Assembly (NCBI RefSeq): GCF_037325665.1
Contig: NC_090259.1
Coordinates: forward strand, 39,476,697-39,540,696
Reading direction: 5' to 3'
Length of the DNA: 64,000 nt
Source: Littorina saxatilis
Lineage: Eukaryota; Mollusca; Gastropoda; Littorinimorpha; Littorinidae
This document shows positions 33,793-47,300 of the stretch, piece after piece. Below the pieces are notes generated by a model, which ran no database searches, was not told the origin of the DNA, and was given only the letters and a program-made list of their open reading frames with translations. The position numbers and the translations under genes were made by a program. Each line of letters begins with the position of its first letter. Within the stretch, counting starts at the first letter, position 1.

Positions 33793-36700
33793 GCACACAC
33801 ACACACACACACACACTTTTTCTTTCCTTCTCACTGTCTTTCTCGCTTTCGTTTGCTAATAAGAATACGAATCCAGGATCTGACAATAAGACGTTTTATT
33901 TATTGAGTTTGACTAATGATTTCCAAAGAACACAAAATTAAAGCAACAACATGACAAAAATAACTAGTGTGTCAAGCCGCCATTATACCAGAATTAAGAA
34001 TAGGTCATCGTGCAGTCTTGATTTCCAAAGTACAAAACAATTAAAGCAACAGCATGACAAAAAGAACTGGTTTGACAAGCCGCCATTATACCAGAATTAA
34101 CAATAGATAATCGTGCAGTCTTGATTTCCAAAGGACACAACATTAAAGCAACAGCGTGACAAAAAGAAATGGTTTGACAAACCGCCATTATACCAGAGTT
34201 AACAATATTATCGTGCAGTGTTCACTTTCAGCTGAAGTGTTCCACTTTTGAACAAAATTTGTTTAATTAGTCTTGAAAACTGTGTGATGAACTATATAAC
34301 CATTAATTTTGTAGTTGTACACCATGCGCGCTACATTTGCTAGTAGAATTACATAGTAATTCACACACTGTCCACAAACATTGTAGTTGAGTGTTCAATT
34401 AGCAAAACCACAAACCTGCAAACTATGAGGTAGTATATTCATTTATCACCCCATCTCCCCCAGTTGCAGTCTGCATTCCTTCTAAAACTATTCACTGCAA
34501 TTCTGCCATCCGACTGATGATAATTATCAACTACAGCGATTAACTGGATGTAGATTTTTTTCCATGAGCCTGTTTGGATAACTAACAAACAACATACAAT
34601 CCCCCCACGCCCTCCCCCTCCTCGTCCCCAGGTTCTGCATCTCTGCGCTCAGCATCTGTTATTGTCAAACTGAAAGTTGTCAGTATTACTCCTCTTCCTA
34701 TTCTTTGGCCCATAACCGTCGTATGTTGCTGGCATTTCATTTGGGCAAGGTCCATTGTGGCCTCTTCTCCTGCAAGCCGAGGTGGTTGTATCTCGCAGTT
34801 GCAACCTGCCAGCAACGCTTACACATCTGTCAAATGAAAAAGGCAGCAAACGTGAGACATTTTATTGACAAAATTAATCTCCTCCCCACCATCCTTCACA
34901 TCATCCTTTTCCTCTCCCGCGCACATCACCTCCCCCCCCCCCCCCCCCCCCCCCCCACTCCGAGCTACTATAATGACAAACGATTACTGCTGCTGCTGAT
35001 GATACTAATACTACTGCAACGAAAATGATGTAAAGATGTTGCTCGTTTTAAAATATACCTCTTCAGCCCGAGAAAAGAAAGGAATGAAATAATGTTGCAC
35101 GCTATTTTTGGCTGTGTCAGTGAAACATACCTTGTTTTGGGCCCTTGAACATAAAGGGGCAGTGGTGGCGAGTATCCCTCAGACTGTGTGCTGCAGCTGT
35201 CGTCGCTGCCTGTCCCACTTCGATCTCATTTCTGTCAAATACAATAGGACATAATACTTAGTCCGATGGTTGGAAGCACAAAGAGACCGGAGAACAATCA
35301 TCCAGTATAATGTCATACTGTTCCAGATCTAACACGCTGTCACTGTCAGTGCTCAAGACCACAAGTCACTCAGTTCTAGATCAAAACAACTATATCTTTG
35401 TATTAGAAACATGCTTAATGCATCCATAAATATCATGATGAAAATAGCAGAAGTCAATAGTCAAGAAGTCACGGTGGAAGTAGCGTACAACAACAAAACC
35501 ATAATAAATGGGCATTTGAACTATGGGTATGGCATTTTACTTGCTAGCTCCGCAATGCAAGTGCACATTGGAATACCCAAATCAGTCAGAAAATCAGTGT
35601 TGTCGTTGTAAATTCCCATACACCTATTGAGAGAGTCATTTCAGACCGGAACGCAAAACTGCCAACAACAAAAATGAAACAAACAAACCAACTTACTGTT
35701 GCTTCGGATAGTTGAACACGTCGGCAGCTCTCATCGCCATTTTCCCCGACAAAGGCCAGGGAAATAATGATACAATAAGCTTAGTTCTGATTGGTTAACC
35801 GCAGTCAGGATTACAAAAGGGTGAACGCGATTGGCTAATGGACATAGAGCGCTAAACCATGCAAACTCGTTTTGAGGCTTGCAAGGAAGTAAGTCCAGTG
35901 CAAACCTGAAAACCAAAAGTCCCTGGACTTGCTTCCATTTGCCGATTTTTATCCTTCGATTAATTTTTTTTAGTGGACTTACTTCTTCAAAAAGTCCATA
36001 AATATTGATCGCACATCTTAGAAATTTTGACACAAGATGCGCCTTTTTCCCCTCTGCATTATGATATGAAAATCTCATTTTTACCAAATTTGGACTTACT
36101 GCCTTCTGCCAATACACGGCAGACATTCACAGGGTCGCGACAACTACATCATCATAGAATGCTTCTCCGAAGAGGTGAGTCTTGAGATTTGCTTTGAAAG
36201 AAGGCAGAGATGGACTGAGACGTAGAGACAAAGGGAGTTTGTTCCAGATATGATCAGCTGCGACTGAAAGACAGCGGCCACCATGATCGTCCCTCTGATA
36301 CTTAGGAGCTTTGACAAATTTATTTCACTGCATCTGAATGTTCTACCTTAGTTATTATACCTTACAGCTAACCTAGCTGTTCCACAAGCAACAAACCTCA
36401 ATGAAAATACTACTTAGTCTCTGTTTTGGAGAATGCCAACCCCACAGGTGTATCACCAACAAGAGACCAATGGAAAAGCTGCACACACACACACCTGTTA
36501 CGCCAGTAGTTGGTGCCCTTAGGGTTCTTGACGAAGTCTACTTCGTAAAATGCAACGAATGTTGGCTTCTTGAAGTTGCCAGCATTACCAAGTGTTCTAT
36601 GGGCGCAAAGACCAAATCTGAAAAGACATGATTAAGACATGAACACACAGGAACAAATTTGAAGCAGTGCTTTATTAAAAACAGCACAGAAACCAGAGTT

Positions 36701-39510
36701 TTGTGCTTGTATGTGATACCAGAGTTAAGTGCTTCTACTTGTTACTGTTTGGGTGAATCCATTTCTATTTCACAGTTTGCCAGCTTAGTAATACAAATCC
36801 ACTGAGGCAAATCACAGCTGCTCATGCCTCGCCTTTTGTCTGCACCCACACATTTTGATCATCTTTCAATCTTGCCCAGTTGTCAGTGACCTTGCACATC
36901 CTCTTTTTACATTTAGTCAAGTTTTGACTAAATGTTTTAACGTAGAGGGGGGAATCGAGACGAGGGTCGTGGTGTATGTGCGTGTGTGTGTGTGTGTGTC
37001 TGTGTCTGTGTGTGTGTGTAGAGCGATTCAGACTAAACTACTGGACCGATCTTTATGAAATTTGACATGAGAGCTCCTGGGTATGAAATCCCTGAACGTT
37101 TTTTTCATTTTTTTGATAAATGTCTTTGATGACGTCATATCCGGCTTTTTGTGAAAGTTGAGGCGGCACTGTCACGCCCTCATTTTTCAATCAAATTGGT
37201 TGAAATTTTGGTCAAGTAATCTTCGACGAAGCCCGGACTTCGGTATTGCATTTCAGCCTGGTGGCTTAAAAATTAATTAATGACTTTGGTCATTAAAAAT
37301 CTGAAAATTGTAAAAAAAAATAAAAATTTATAAAACGATCCAAATATACGTTCATCTTATTCTCCATCATTTTCTGATTCCAAAAACATATAAATATGTT
37401 ATACTAGCAGTCAAACCCGGCTTCGCCCGGGTGTTAGCAGAACCCTAAAGCATGTTATGACATGTGTGCTTTCCATTAATTATCAGAGTTAATTACCTCC
37501 TTTATTTGGATAACACAGTCAGAGTTACGTCCCTTTGTTTCTTGAAAATGTCATGAACGGTTCGGTTAATTTTTTCTTGTTCGATTCTTCCCCTCGTAGG
37601 AGCAATAGCGAGTCTCTAATATTACTGGCATTATGTGCTTACTACAGGTGAACAGTAGGCACTGAACTGGCCTTGCACTATATAGGCTGTATTCAATAAA
37701 GCAGAGGTCCATAATATGAGAAAGTAAACAATAAATCAAGAAACTAAAACCCAGGTGCATATCTGCGGCTCCTAGGCATTGTTGATGCACACTACCGCGT
37801 TCCTGTCCTCACAGACAGACAGACACAGTCAGGCCCGGCTTCGCCCGGGTGTTTCTGCTCTCGCGGCGTGTGCTTTGATGTGTTGTAGACGAAATGTAGC
37901 GGTTTTAGTAGACATGCAGTGATGACATCGAGATTGCTATAATTCTTTTTTCTTTTAGGGGGTAAGGAAGGGGTTGGTGTGGTGGTGATGGGGGATGATG
38001 GGGGTGCTGGGGATGGTGGTTGGGTTGGTGTTGATGATGTAGAGCTAGTGGGAGTGGTAGTTGTGGAGTCGGCGGTGGTGGTGGTGGGGGGGGTCGGATC
38101 TGGGGATTGAAAGGGGGGGGGGGGGGGGCTTTTTTTTTAGAAGAGCCAAGCCACAACTAAAAGTTTCTCTCTTCGGGGGGGAGGCGGAGGAGGGCTGGCA
38201 GCGCAGCGGCGTTGGCAGCGGGGGTGGTGCGATCACAGACAGACAGACACTCAGGCCCGGCTTCGCCCGGGTGTTTCTGCTCTCCCCTCTCTCAGAAACC
38301 TCTCGAATCTTATTCCAATGTGGATAAGAAAAATGACGGTGTGAGCTGGTTCAACGTGTTCTTCGTGATTTGTTTCCCCTTCTCACACCCAATGTAGTTA
38401 CCGTCTGATCAAAGCACGCATACCTCATGAGTGAGCGCGTCATACCTTTTTGAACAGTGGAGAGAAATCTGTAAATTCTCGTGATCTTTCACTGAGGCGA
38501 TCGTTTCGTAAACATTATTCGCGATGATCTGGAAGGCAGGGAGGGGGAGCAGGGGGCAGGGTTAGTGTGTGTGTGTGTGTGGGAGGGGGGGGGGGGGCGG
38601 CGGGATGATAGCGGGCGGGGGGTAACCCTTGAGAATGACACGGTATACTGGTTTGATGAGAGTTACCTCCCTTCCGTGGGTGACAAAGCATGACTTACCT
38701 CCCTTGCACTATGTAGACTGTATTGATAGATGGGGAGGGTCATTATCCGAGGAAGGAAACAATGTCTGGAGAAACTAAAACCCAGGTGCACATTTGTGGG
38801 TCCAGGGCAGTGTGCATGCAAAATATCTTGTGCTTATCTTTTGCCATCTCTGAGGTATGGCGACCACAGACAGACACACAGACAGACACTCTCTTTTATT
38901 ATATGTACTAGCAGTCAAACCCGGCTTCGCCCGGGTGTTAGCAGAACCCTAAAGCATGTTATGACATGTGTGCTTTGCATTAATTATCAGAGTTAATTAC
39001 CTCCTTTATTTGGATAACACAGTCAGAGTTACGTCCCTTTGTTTCTTGAAAATGTCATGAACGGTTCGGTTAATTTCCATAATATGAGAAAGTAAACAAT
39101 AAATCAAGAAACTAAAACCCAGGTGCATATCTGCGGCTCCTAGGCATTGTTGATGCACACTATCGCGTTCCTGTCCTCACAGACAGACACAGTCAGGCCC
39201 GGCTTCGCCCGGGTGTTTCTGCTCTCCCCTCTCTCAGAAACCTCTCGAATCTTATTCCAATGTGGATAAGAAAAATGACAGTGTGAGCTGGTTCAATGTG
39301 TTCTTCGTGATTTGTTTCCCCTTCTCACACCCAATGTAGTTACCGTCTGATCAAAGCACGCATACCTCATGAGTGAGCGCGTCATACCTTTTTGAACAGG
39401 GGAGAGAAATCTGTAAATTCTCGTGATCTGTCACTGAGGCGATCGTTTCGTAAACATTATTCGCGATGATCTGGAAGGCAGGGAGGGGGAGCAGGAGGCA
39501 GGGTTAGTGT

Positions 39511-39541
<31 letters not shown>

Positions 39542-41517
39542 TCGGCGGGATGATAGCGGGCGGGGGGTAACCCTTGAGAATGACACGGTATACTGGTTTG
39601 ATCAGAGTTACCTCCCTTCCGTGGGTGACAAAGCATGACTTACCTCCCTTGCACTATGTAGACTGTATTGATAGATGGGGAGGGTCATTATCCGAGGAAG
39701 GAAACAATGTCTGGAGAAACTAAAACCCAGGTGCACATTTGTGGGTCCAGGGCAGTGTGCATGCAAAATATCTTGTGCTTATCTTTTGCCATCTCTGAGG
39801 TATGGCGACCACAGACAGACACACAGACAGACAGACACTCTCTTTTATTATATGTATAGCAGTTAAGCCCGGCTTCGCCCGGGAGTAAGCGGAGCCCTGT
39901 AGCAATTTAGGACGCTCGCTATCCCATTATCATTAGCTTTACCTCCTTTGTTTGGATACAAAAAAAGAGTTCAGTCTCCCTTACCTTCTAGAAATCTCCG
40001 GAACTGTCCAGTTAATTTTTCTTTCTTCATTTCTTCCCCTCATAGGAGCAATAGCGAGTCTCTAATATCACTGGCATGATGTGCTTGCTACAGGTGAACA
40101 GTAGGCACTGAACTGGTCTTGCACCATATAGGCTGTATTCAATAAATGGGAGGTCCATAATCTGAGAAAGGAAACAATGAATCAAGAAACTAAAACCCAG
40201 GTGCACATCCGCGGCACCTAGGGAGTGTACGTGCACACTATCTTGTTCCTGCCTCTTGCCATCTCAGAGGTATGGCGACCACAGACAAAAAAGAGTTATC
40301 TCCCTTACCCTCTAGAAATTTCCGGAACTGTCCAGTTAATTTTTCATTCTTCATTTCTTCCCCTCATAGGAGCAATAGCAAGTCTCTAATATCACTGGCA
40401 TGATGTGCTTGCTACAGGTGAACAGTTATCTCCCTTACCTTCTAGAAATTTCTGGAACTGTCCAGTTAATTTTTCATTCTTCATTTCTTCCCCTCATAGG
40501 AGCAATAGCGAGTCTCTAATATCACTGGCATGACGTGCTTGCTACAGGTGAACAGTAGGCACTGAACTGGTCTTGCACCATATAGGCTGTATTCAATAAA
40601 TGGGAGGTCCATAATCTGAGAAAGGAAACAATGAATCAAGAAACTAAAACCCATGTGCACATCTGCGGCTCCTAGGGAGTGTCCATGCACATCTTGTTCC
40701 TGCCTCTTGCCATCTCTGAGGTATGGCGACCACAGACAGACACACAGACAGACAGACACTCTCTTTTATTATATGTATAGATAGATAGATAGATTTGGAT
40801 TAAAAACAAGCTCTGAAAATTAAATATATAAAAATTATTATCAAAATTAAATTGTCGAAATCAATTTAAAAACACTTTCATCTTATTCGTTGTCGGTTCC
40901 TGATTCCAAAAACATATAGATATGATATGTTTGGATTAAAAACACGCTCAGAAAGTTAAAACAAAGAGAGGTACAGAAAAGCGTGCTATCCTTCTTAGCG
41001 CAACTACTACCCCGCTCTTCTTGTCAATTTCACTGCCTTTGCCATGAGCGGTGGACTGACGATGCTACGAGTATACGGTCTTGCTGAAAAATGGCATTGC
41101 GTTCAGTTTCATTCTGTGAGTTCGACAGCTACTTGACTAAATGTTGTATTTTTGCCTTACGCGACTTGTTACATTTAGTAAAGTTTGACTAAATGTTTTA
41201 ACATAGAGGGGGGAATCGAGACGAGGGTCGTGGTGTGTGGGTGTGTGTCTGTGTGTGTGTAGAGCCATTCAGAGTAAACTACTGGACCGATCTTTATGAA
41301 ATTTTTCATGAGTATGATATCCCCAGACGTTTTTTTCATGTTTTCGATAAATGTCTTTGATGACGTCATATACGGCATTTTGTAAAAGTTGAGGCGACAC
41401 TGTCACACCCTCATTTTTCAATAAAATTGATTGAAATTCTAGTCAAGCAATCTTCGACAAAGGCCGGACTTTATTTCAGAGTCAAATTTGTGTGCAGACT
41501 CTCTTCGGTGTCCGAAC

Positions 41518-41550
<33 letters not shown>

Positions 41551-42857
41551 TGTACACTACATTGGGTGTGCACGTTAAAGATCCCACGATTGACAAAAGG
41601 GTCTTTCCTGGCAAAAATTGCTTAGGCACAGTTAATAATTGTCTACCTATACCCGTGTGACTTGGAATAATAGGCCGTGAAAGGTAAATATGCGCCGAAA
41701 TGGCTGCAATTACTGGCCGTATAAAATTTCATCTCACACGGCATCACTGCAGAGCGCCTAGAACTGTACCCACGGAATATGCGCGATATAAGACTCATTG
41801 ATTGATTGATTGATTGTTGCAAGGGACTGGGTGGCCGAGTGGTAACGCACTTGCGCTCGGAAGCGAGAGGTTGCGTGTTCAGGCCTGGGTCAGGCCGCAA
41901 TTTTCTCCCCCCTTTCCTAACCTAGGTGGTGGGTTCAAGTGCTAGTCTTTCGGATGAGACGAAAAACCGAGGTCCCTTCGTGTACACTACATTGGGGTGT
42001 GCACGTTAAAGATCCCACGATTGACAAAAGGGTCTTTCCTGGCAAAATTGTAAAGGCATAGATAAAAATGTCCAACAAATACCCGTGGGACTTGGAATAA
42101 AGTAAAAAAAAAAAAAAAATTCCATCTCACACGGCATTAAGTCTCAATGCGCCACTAATAGTCAGAATGTTGACCCTGGGCGTTAAATGGAAGAAGAAGA
42201 AGCAAGATCGGTTGTAAGAAAACGAAAGTAGACCCAAGTCACCAAATGAGGATGCCCTGAAAACTTCCCCACCATCTGATTTTTATCCAGATTCTATAGC
42301 TGTCAACGAGTTGTTCTGTTTAATTTGTTTCTCCATTCCATCATTTTTTTAAGCTGTTACAAATTCGTCACGAAGACCCATAAAAGCCCAGAAGCCATTT
42401 TTGTTACATTTATAACCAGAGACATTGGTCAAGGATGTGAATCAGTTGTTATCTTTTTATGTTGTTGTTTTTTATGTTGTTGTATTTTATGTTGTTGTAT
42501 TTTTTTTGTTGTATGTTATGTTGTTTTTATGTTCTTGTTGTTGTTTTTATGTTCTTGTTGTTGTTGATTTTATCCATTAAACTGATTTTATGTTTAACTC
42601 CATTAATAATCTGTTTTGTTTGTCTATTCAGTCATTTTAGCCTGTTATAAATTTGTCATGACTGAAGAGCCATAATAGCCCAGGAAGGCATTTTTTTGTA
42701 CAATTAGAACCAGAGGCATTGGTCGTGGGTGTGACTCAGTTTTTTTTATGTTGTTGTTGTTGTTGTTTTAATCGATTAAACTGGTTTTAAGTTTAACTCA
42801 CTTTTTTGTATTCAGTGCGCGCGCGTGTGTGTGTGTGTGTTATAAATGTGTGCATTT

Positions 42858-42943
<86 letters not shown>

Positions 42944-44240
42944 GAACTCAGAAAATGTTATTTGCTACGCCATTGGTCATTACAAAGCTTCCACGACCAA
43001 AAACATTGTCAAAAGCGCAAAAGGGTTGTGGAGGGAACACACACAATACAGTTGAGCCACACACAAACACAAACACACACACACACAGAGGGACGGGAGG
43101 GGGGGTGGGGGGCGGAGAGTGCACGGCCTTATGCAAAGCAGAACAGTTCCTTACACAAACAGTTGCTCTTTCTATCGGTTGTCCTGACTGTGTGAGTGTA
43201 TGTAAGTACATGTACTTTTCCACTTGTTATTCACAAACCTTTTCTTCTAACAAGGATATGTATCAAAACATTTAAACATAAAAAGACAAATAAATAAAAA
43301 AAATGATATGAAAAAAAACCCTACTTTTATCAAGTAACAGGCACGTGGCCGGATGTATGAAAGTCAATCCACAATATTTTCATACATCCGGTTAACCGGA
43401 TTTAGTAAAGACCGGATGTATGAAAGACAAAAAGTGGGTCCCGACGACTTTCTTACATCCGGTCTCGACTGTAGACTCACTTTTGCTTCGCATGGGAGTC
43501 AAAAATGAAATCTCGCGCGCGCGAGATCCTGATACATCCGTTTTTTTCTGCACACTATCTTGTCACGACGACTGTCTTGTTGACAAACGAAGATTCGCGA
43601 AAGAAAAAGAAAAGCGCAGACTCTTGAGTAGAGAGCTAATAAAGTAATCGCTAATCGAGCTAAGTGGCAATCCGCGGCGACTTCCTTGGGAGTCGGGAAT
43701 ACGAAAATCCTGTGGTGTTATCTAGATGGTGAAAAGGATAGCGAAGCGAAAGTACGCAAAGAGAGGAGCCTGTACGAAGACCTCAACGATCGTGGTCAAG
43801 TTCAGCGATGCAAGGCGAAGAATCATTCATATGAGCGGAAAGATGATTCGGGAGAAAAGTCGTTATGCTTTCTATCGAGTTAGGACATTCGGATTTTACT
43901 GGTTGCGCCACAATGTCAAATGTGCTTCACTCAGCGGGGAGCGAGTATTACGCCATGAGTAAATTTTCTTTGAAATTTGAGTTCAAGTTGTTCTGCTGCA
44001 ATGTGTTTGGGTGTGTGTCTGTGCGTGTGTGTTTTGATACGACAGTAAACTGCAACTGTGTGTTTGTGTGTAAACATGACAGTAGATACACGGCAACCAA
44101 ATTCATGACCGCCCGGGCCAAAAACTCAAACCCCCCTTTTACGACCCCCCCCCCCCCCCTCTTTTACGACCTAATTTTCAAGGTTTTTCCAAAGTCGTAA
44201 ACAGGGGGTTCTACTGTAGCCTATGTATTCAATAGCTCAA

Positions 44241-44301
<61 letters not shown>

Positions 44302-47300
44302 AGTGCTCTTTGTAAAATATTGCCCCGGCCCCTCCACCTGTGAAGAAAGGACACCTGTCTAATAGGGACACCATTACCACACCCCAAGGGTGTCCTTTAG
44401 AGACAGGTTTTACTGTATTGCATTTCAGCTTGGAGGCTTAAAAATTAATTAATGACTTTGGTCATTTAAAATCTAACAAGAAGGGCAAAGCCCATACGAC
44501 TCACATGCTTGACCTTTACATGACCTTGACCTTCAGGGTCAAGGTCAAATAACTAAACCTAGCAATGACATCATACACTAAGAACTGCTTTACACATTTT
44601 TCCTACCAAAATACATGTGACCTTGACCCAAGGTCAAGGTCATCCAAGGTCATTCAACACAAAGCTGTTAATTCAAGACATAGGAAGTACAATGGTGCTT
44701 ATTGGCTCTTTCTACCATGAGATATGGTCACTTTTACTGGTTCACTACCTTATTTTGGTCACATTTCATAAGGGTCAAAGTGACCTTGACCTTGATCATA
44801 TGTGACCAAATGTGTCTCATGATGAAAGCATAACATGTGCCCCACATAATTTTTAAGTTTGAAACAGTTATCTTCCATAGTTCAGGGTCAAGGTCACTTC
44901 AAAATATGTATACAATCCAACTTTGAAGAGCTCCTGTGACCTTGACCTTGAAGCAAGGTAAACCAAACTGGTATCAAAAGATGGGGCTTACTTTGCCCTA
45001 TATACCATATATAGGTGAGGTATTCAATCTCAAAAACTTCAGAGAAAATGGGAAAAATGTGAAAAATAGCTGTTTTTTAGACAACATTTATGGCCCCTGC
45101 GACCTTGACCTTGAAGCAAGGTCAAGATGCTATGTATGTTTTTTGGGGCCTTGTCATCATACACCATCTTGCCAAATTTGGTACTGATAGACTGAATAGT
45201 GTCCAAGAAATATCCAACGTTAAAGTTTTCCGGACGGACGGACGGACGTCCGGACGGACGGATGACTCGGGTGAGTACATAGACTCACTTTTGCTTCGCA
45301 TGTGAGTCAAAAATTGTAATCAAAATTATTTTTTTATAAAACGATCCAAACTTACGTTTATCGTATTCTTCATAATTTTTTTATTCCAAAAACATATAAA
45401 TATGTTATATTCGGATTAAAAACAAGCTCTGAAAATTTAAAAATTATGATTAAAATTAAATTTCCGAAATCGATTTAAAAACAATTTCATCTGATTCCTT
45501 GTTCGTTCCTGATTCCAAAAACATATAGATATGATATGTTTCTTTCTTTCTTTCTTATTTGGTGTCGTCGTTTTCAACCACGAAGGTTATATCGCGACGG
45601 GGAAAGGGGGGGAGATGGGATAGAGCCACTTGTTAATTGTTTCTTGTTCACAAAAGCACTAATCAAAAAATTGCAACGTAGTACAATATATGACCTTACT
45701 GGGAGAATGCAAGTTTCCAGTAAAAAGGACTTAACATTTCTTACATACTGCTTGACTAAAATCATTACAAACATTGACTATATTCTATACAAGAAACACT
45801 TAACAAGGGTAAAAGGAGAAACAGAATCCGTTAGTCGCCTCTTACGACATGCTGGGGAGCATCGGGTAAATTCTTCCCCCAAACCCACGGGGGGTTATAT
45901 GTTTGGATTAAAAAAAAAGTTCAGAGAGTTAAAAAGAATAGAGATATAGAAAAGCGTGCTATCCTCCTCAGCGCAACCGCTACCGCGCTTTTTTTGATTG
46001 TTAATTTCACTGCCTTTGCTACGAGCGGTGGACAGACGACGCTACGAAAGTACGGTCTTGCAGAAAAAATGCAATGCGTTCAGTTTCATTCTGTGAGTTC
46101 GACTGAGCTTGACTAAAATAATGTTGTATTTTCACCTTACGCGACTTGTTTTAACATATCATGTATATAAAATGTTTCTTCTTTTTTGGTGTATACATGT
46201 ATATCGATATATATACAAAGAATGAAGCAGTGATCAGTGTTTATAATTTAGGCTGGGCTGACTGACTGAGTTGCAAAGCTTTGATTGGCCAAATACAGCT
46301 AAAATACCCATGCAGACCTGTTTACCCCCAAAACTTGACGAGAGTAATGGTCAAGTAAAACAAGAAGAGCAAACGCTCGATCGAGTCACTTTCGCAGTTC
46401 TGAATATTATATGAGGCATCAGATGGACAGGAAGAAATTGCTATTCACAACACAATGAGTCACGTTCACATAAAATTTGAGCCCGGTCACTTTTATAGTT
46501 TCCGAAAAAAGCCCAACGTTAAGTTGTGTGTTGCCGAACAGAAAAGGCTAGTTATCTCCCTTGTTTTTTCTGATAACGTTCGTAAAAGGCTACAGATGTA
46601 AATACTTTGATGTAAAGAATAATCCTACAAAGTTTCAATCACATCCGATGAACTTTGTCAAAGATATAAAATGTCTAATTTTTCCTTTGACGCTGACCTG
46701 TGACCTTGAAAAAGGTCAAAGGTCAACGAAACCATCGTTAAAGTGTAGAGGTCATTGGAGGTCACGACTAAACAAAATATGAGCCCGATCGCTTTGATAG
46801 TTTCCGAGAAAAGTCCAACGTTAAGGTGGTGTCTACGGACGGCCGGCCGGCCGTCACTTTTTCTCAAGTGACTCAAAAATAGTAATCTGATGACCAAAAT
46901 AGTAACCCAGTGGTTACAAACGCCAACATTAGCAACATAAACCTAATTTGAAGCACATTAGAATATCGTAGTCTGGACTCAAATGGAGTATTTTCCCCCC
47001 AAAATCCTAAAAAAAATAGTAATAAATTACTCCAAAACAGGTCTGCCCATGGCACCAAAATATTTTGACATTTACAAAACATTTTGCAATGAGTAGAACC
47101 CCTGTTTAGATTATAAAATAAACATACGCCTCATCTGTCAAGAATCCCTTCAGCTTGTGCAGCTTGGTGGCGTCACCAGTAAATTTGACAGCTGTCTCCT
47201 CAAACTTGCTCGCCATCACTTTGGGTCGGAACAGGACAACTTCACTGCAACACACAAGGAACAGTAAACACCAATGTTTCATTTTCAGATCCCATGACTT

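Larger units (their letters stand above)
44414..46148. mobile_element. 'CGCGACTTG' repeat with two nested insertions
   Basis: 5'-truncated (starts ATTGCATTTCAGCTTGGAGG) and ends ACCTTACGCGACTTG. Interrupted by AACAAGAAGGGC copy 5 (44475-45312) and a SINE (about 45541-45895). Confidence 0.85.

Noticed and set aside
34649-34849. Extension of the nested ORF into [20 protein letters not shown]
   Set aside because: The upstream exon would enter in a different phase; the in-phase reading stops after two codons.
43726-43962. Basic 78-codon ORF ([14 protein letters not shown]...)
   Set aside because: No recognisable family, no splice or promoter support, and embedded in transposon-derived DNA.
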